From a bacterium (GTDB lineage: Bacteria > Chloroflexota > Dormibacteria > UBA8260 > Bog-877), in assembly GCA_021817025.1 (NCBI GenBank), contig JAKAWF010000148.1, positions 1-7,849 on the forward strand: a DNA stretch of 7,849 nt, written 5' to 3'. The notes below the pieces were generated by a model. It was not told the DNA's origin, ran no database searches, and saw only the letters and a program-made list of their open reading frames with translations. A program made the translations under genes and the position numbers. Each line of letters opens with the position of its first letter. Position 1 is the stretch's first letter. This document shows, piece by piece, positions 5,831 to 7,849 of the stretch.

Positions 5831-7627
5831 GTGAAACTCAAGGTCGCGACACTTGGTGCTGCCGTGGTCGGCGCCATGGTCCTAGCCAGTTGCGGCGGGG
5901 CTGGCTCTCAGCACCCGAAGGCTCCCTCCACAGTGACCTTCGCGGAGCAGCCTGGCGCCTCCCCCAACTACATCTTCCCATTGCTCAGCGGGGCGTACTT
6001 CGACTCGGTCAACCAAGAGCAGTTCCAGTACCTCATGTACCTACCTCTGTACTGGTTCGGCCAATCCGGGAAGCCAACCCTGAACACGACGCTGAGCCTG
6101 GCCTACCCTCCGGCCTATTCCCAGGGCAACAGCGTGGTGACCATACGGCTCAAGGGGTGGAAGTGGTCGAACGGCGAAACCGTTGATGCTCGCGACGTAG
6201 TCTTCTGGATGAACCTGATCAAGCAAGAAAAGGCGAACTTTGGACCCTACGTGCCTGGGACCTTCCCAGACAACGTGGTCAGCTACAAGATTGTTTCTCC
6301 GTTGGTGGTGAGGCTGTACCTCAATCGTGGCTACTCAGCGAATTGGTTCACCGACAATGAGCTGAGCCAAGTCACCCCGCTGCCGCTCGCCTGGGACAAG
6401 ACAAGCGCGACTAATCCTCCTGGAAACTATGATCAGACCCCGGCAGGAGCCAAGCAGGTCTACTCATACCTCAGCGCTCAAGCGGCTGTGCCCGCCGATT
6501 ACGCGTCTAACCGGCTGTGGCAGGTCGTGGACGGGCCTTGGCATCTATCCAAGTATGTTGCGTCTACGGGATATGTCGAATTCCTACGGAACGCGAAGTA
6601 CTCGGGGCCGAGTCACTCGGGGGTCAAGGCGTTCGTTGAGGAGCCCTTCACGTCGGCCTCCGCCGAGTTCAACGCCCTCCGATCAGGGAGCATCGACTAT
6701 GGGTACATCCCTCCCGAGGACGCGTCCCAAGCTGGGGTCTTGAAGCGTCTTGGTTACTCCGTCGCGCCTTGGAACGTTTGGGCGTTCACGTATGTGGACT
6801 TGGACTACCTCAATCCCACCAGCGGCCCAATCTTTGCGCAGCCGTACGTTCGCCAGGCAATCCAGAGTCTGATCAACCAGCCACAGATCATTCGTAGCGT
6901 CTATTCCGGGGACGCGGTGGCCACGAATGGACCGGTCCCTCTGTCACCTTCCACGAACCTGGTATCACCTCAGGAAAGGGCTGGCTTCTGGCCCTATAGT
7001 CCATCTGCTGCCCGGGCCTTGCTGACAGCGCACGGGTGGCACGTTGTCCCTGGCGGGACCAGCTCCTGTCAGCATCCCGGAACGGGGTCCGGAGAGTGTG
7101 GCGCCGGCATTTCTAGTGGGGCCGAGCTGAGCTTCAGTCTGGATTACGTCACTGGGACCGTGGCGGTGGCTAACGAGGTGGCCATCCTGCAGTCGACCTT
7201 CCGAAGCGAGGCGGGGATCGACCTGTCCTTGTCGTCCGAGCCGCTGAATGCGCTCTTGCCGATTGCAACGCAGTGCGCGGGCATGACGCAGGCATCTTCG
7301 AAGTGCTCTTGGGACATGGTGTACTTCGGTGCGCCGCGGTTTCTTTACGAGCCGGACTACTACCCAACGGGTGAGGATATCTACGCAACGGGCGCCGCCG
7401 ACAGCGGGGATGGGTATTCCAACCCGTCGGTAGATCGTGTGATCGCCGCCACTGAGGCCGCAGGGGCCGGTCAGAAGCAGATGTGGGCATACGAAAACGC
7501 GATAGGCAATTTGGTGCCGACGCCCTTCCTGCCCACGCCTCCATATCAGCTGAGTGCCTACAAAAGCAGCCTCACAGGAGTGTTGCCCCAGGACCCGCTG
7601 ACCAACCTGTATCCACAAACTTGGTGA
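5831..7627 (+). CDS. ABC transporter substrate-binding lipoprotein, SBP_bac_5 (oligopeptide/nickel-type) family
   Basis: A complete 598-residue extracytoplasmic binding protein. The N-terminus is a lipoprotein signal: Lys2/Lys4, a hydrophobic stretch 5-18, and lipobox LASC with the lipidated Cys21. Mature-domain signs of family 5 include the opening TVTFAEQP segment (35-41) and the signature around KWSNGETVDARDVVFW (111-126), equivalent to the W-SDG-x-TAxDV motif of DppA/OppA-like proteins. The C-terminal lobe matches the partial protein at 1-720 from GPVPL (367) to the end. Cys413/Cys423 and Cys482/Cys492 are shared with it. The length is somewhat above typical DppA. GTG 5831 is chosen because it begins the signal peptide and has a strong GGAGG 7 bases before; the same open frame runs upstream to an ATG at 5657 inside the regulator gene, which I reject. 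It should bind a peptide-like or other amino compound outside the membrane and pass it to permeases encoded from 7764 onward. The ligand cannot be predicted from sequence. Confidence 0.92.
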   Translation: MKLKVATLGAAVVGAMVLASCGGAGSQHPKAPSTVTFAEQPGASPNYIFPLLSGAYFDSVNQEQFQYLMYLPLYWFGQSGKPTLNTTLSLAYPPAYSQGNSVVTIRLKGWKWSNGETVDARDVVFWMNLIKQEKANFGPYVPGTFPDNVVSYKIVSPLVVRLYLNRGYSANWFTDNELSQVTPLPLAWDKTSATNPPGNYDQTPAGAKQVYSYLSAQAAVPADYASNRLWQVVDGPWHLSKYVASTGYVEFLRNAKYSGPSHSGVKAFVEEPFTSASAEFNALRSGSIDYGYIPPEDASQAGVLKRLGYSVAPWNVWAFTYVDLDYLNPTSGPIFAQPYVRQAIQSLINQPQIIRSVYSGDAVATNGPVPLSPSTNLVSPQERAGFWPYSPSAARALLTAHGWHVVPGGTSSCQHPGTGSGECGAGISSGAELSFSLDYVTGTVAVANEVAILQSTFRSEAGIDLSLSSEPLNALLPIATQCAGMTQASSKCSWDMVYFGAPRFLYEPDYYPTGEDIYATGAADSGDGYSNPSVDRVIAATEAAGAGQKQMWAYENAIGNLVPTPFLPTPPYQLSAYKSSLTGVLPQDPLTNLYPQTW

Positions 7628-7763
7628 TGAAGGCCGCAACTAGTGAACTGCGGGTAGGTCTTTTGAGCAGGCGTAGGGATAAGAGCGAGAGAGAGGAGCC
7701 TGGGCGGGGTGCCGCTCGGGCGATCCGTTCCAGTGGGCGACGTTCACGACTGAAGGAGGGATC

Positions 7764-7849
7764 GTGACCGGGATGAGAATGCTTTCCAGGTTGATGAGGC
7801 TGGGCGGCCGGCGCCGGGCCACCGGCCCGCTGTGGGTATCGGGACTGCT
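7764..7849 (+). CDS. Start of a further gene, probably an ABC transporter permease (3'-truncated by window)
   Basis: An open frame begins at GTG 7764 with a strong AAGGAGG (7753-7759) just 4 bases before it, and runs to the window edge (28 complete codons). The alternative ATG at 7773 is in the same frame but sits 13 bases from the ribosome-binding site. The visible N-terminus is rich in Arg (MRMLSRLMRLGGRRR) and turns hydrophobic (PLWVSGLL), as expected for the cytoplasmic tail and first membrane helix of a Dpp/Opp-type permease. Position after a family-5 binding-protein gene supports this. Too little is visible to name the subunit. The 136-base gap before it holds no feature I can support. 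Confidence 0.55.
   Translation, partial: MTGMRMLSRLMRLGGRRRATGPLWVSGL

Noticed and set aside
6965..7639. 224-codon open frame on the - strand
   Set aside because: It lies wholly antisense to the C-terminal part of the binding-protein gene, which is confirmed by its paralogue at the left edge. The product is Arg/Gly-rich and unrecognisable.

Overview
The window is a dense, GC-rich stretch with every recognisable gene on the + strand. GTG and TTG starts, strong GGAGG ribosome-binding sites, a lipobox signal peptide and high GC at third codon positions fit a high-GC actinobacterium-like organism. The oligopeptide-type binding proteins remind me of soil Acidimicrobiia/Actinomycetota, but the sequence alone does not settle the taxon.

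Layout, left to right: (1) the C-terminal part of a family-5 (SBP_bac_5) solute-binding protein, cut by the window edge; (2) a first zinc deacylase of the succinylglutamate desuccinylase/aspartoacylase (AstE/ASPA, M14-like) family; (3) a 315-base gap with no convincing gene; (4) a cytoplasmic NodB-fold deacetylase of the PuuE/peptidoglycan-deacetylase-like type, starting at TTG; (5) a 201-base gap with a perfect stem-loop; (6) a second AstE/ASPA-family deacylase, paralogous to the first; (7) a short-chain dehydrogenase/reductase (SDR) 16 bases downstream, evidently co-transcribed; (8) a GntR/FCD transcription regulator with its own promoter-like box and a perfect 12-base palindrome abutting its ATG; (9) a full-length SBP_bac_5 lipoprotein, paralogous to the partial one at the left edge; (10) the first codons of a further gene, probably an ABC permease, running off the right edge.

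Together this looks like a regulated uptake-and-catabolism locus. Binding protein and permease would import a peptide-like or N-acylated amino compound. Two zinc deacylases and a NodB-type C-N hydrolase, all without signal peptides, would cleave amide or acyl bonds inside the cell. The SDR would oxidise or reduce a product, and the FCD regulator would sense an acid metabolite. The substrate cannot be read from the sequence.

The most distinctive points are: the duplicated binding protein plus deacylase pair; loss in both deacylases of the Arg of the family's DLNR motif; loss of the catalytic-tetrad Asn in the SDR; and the promoter/operator/start-codon overlap at the regulator. I saw no mobile element, CRISPR array, tRNA or rRNA.
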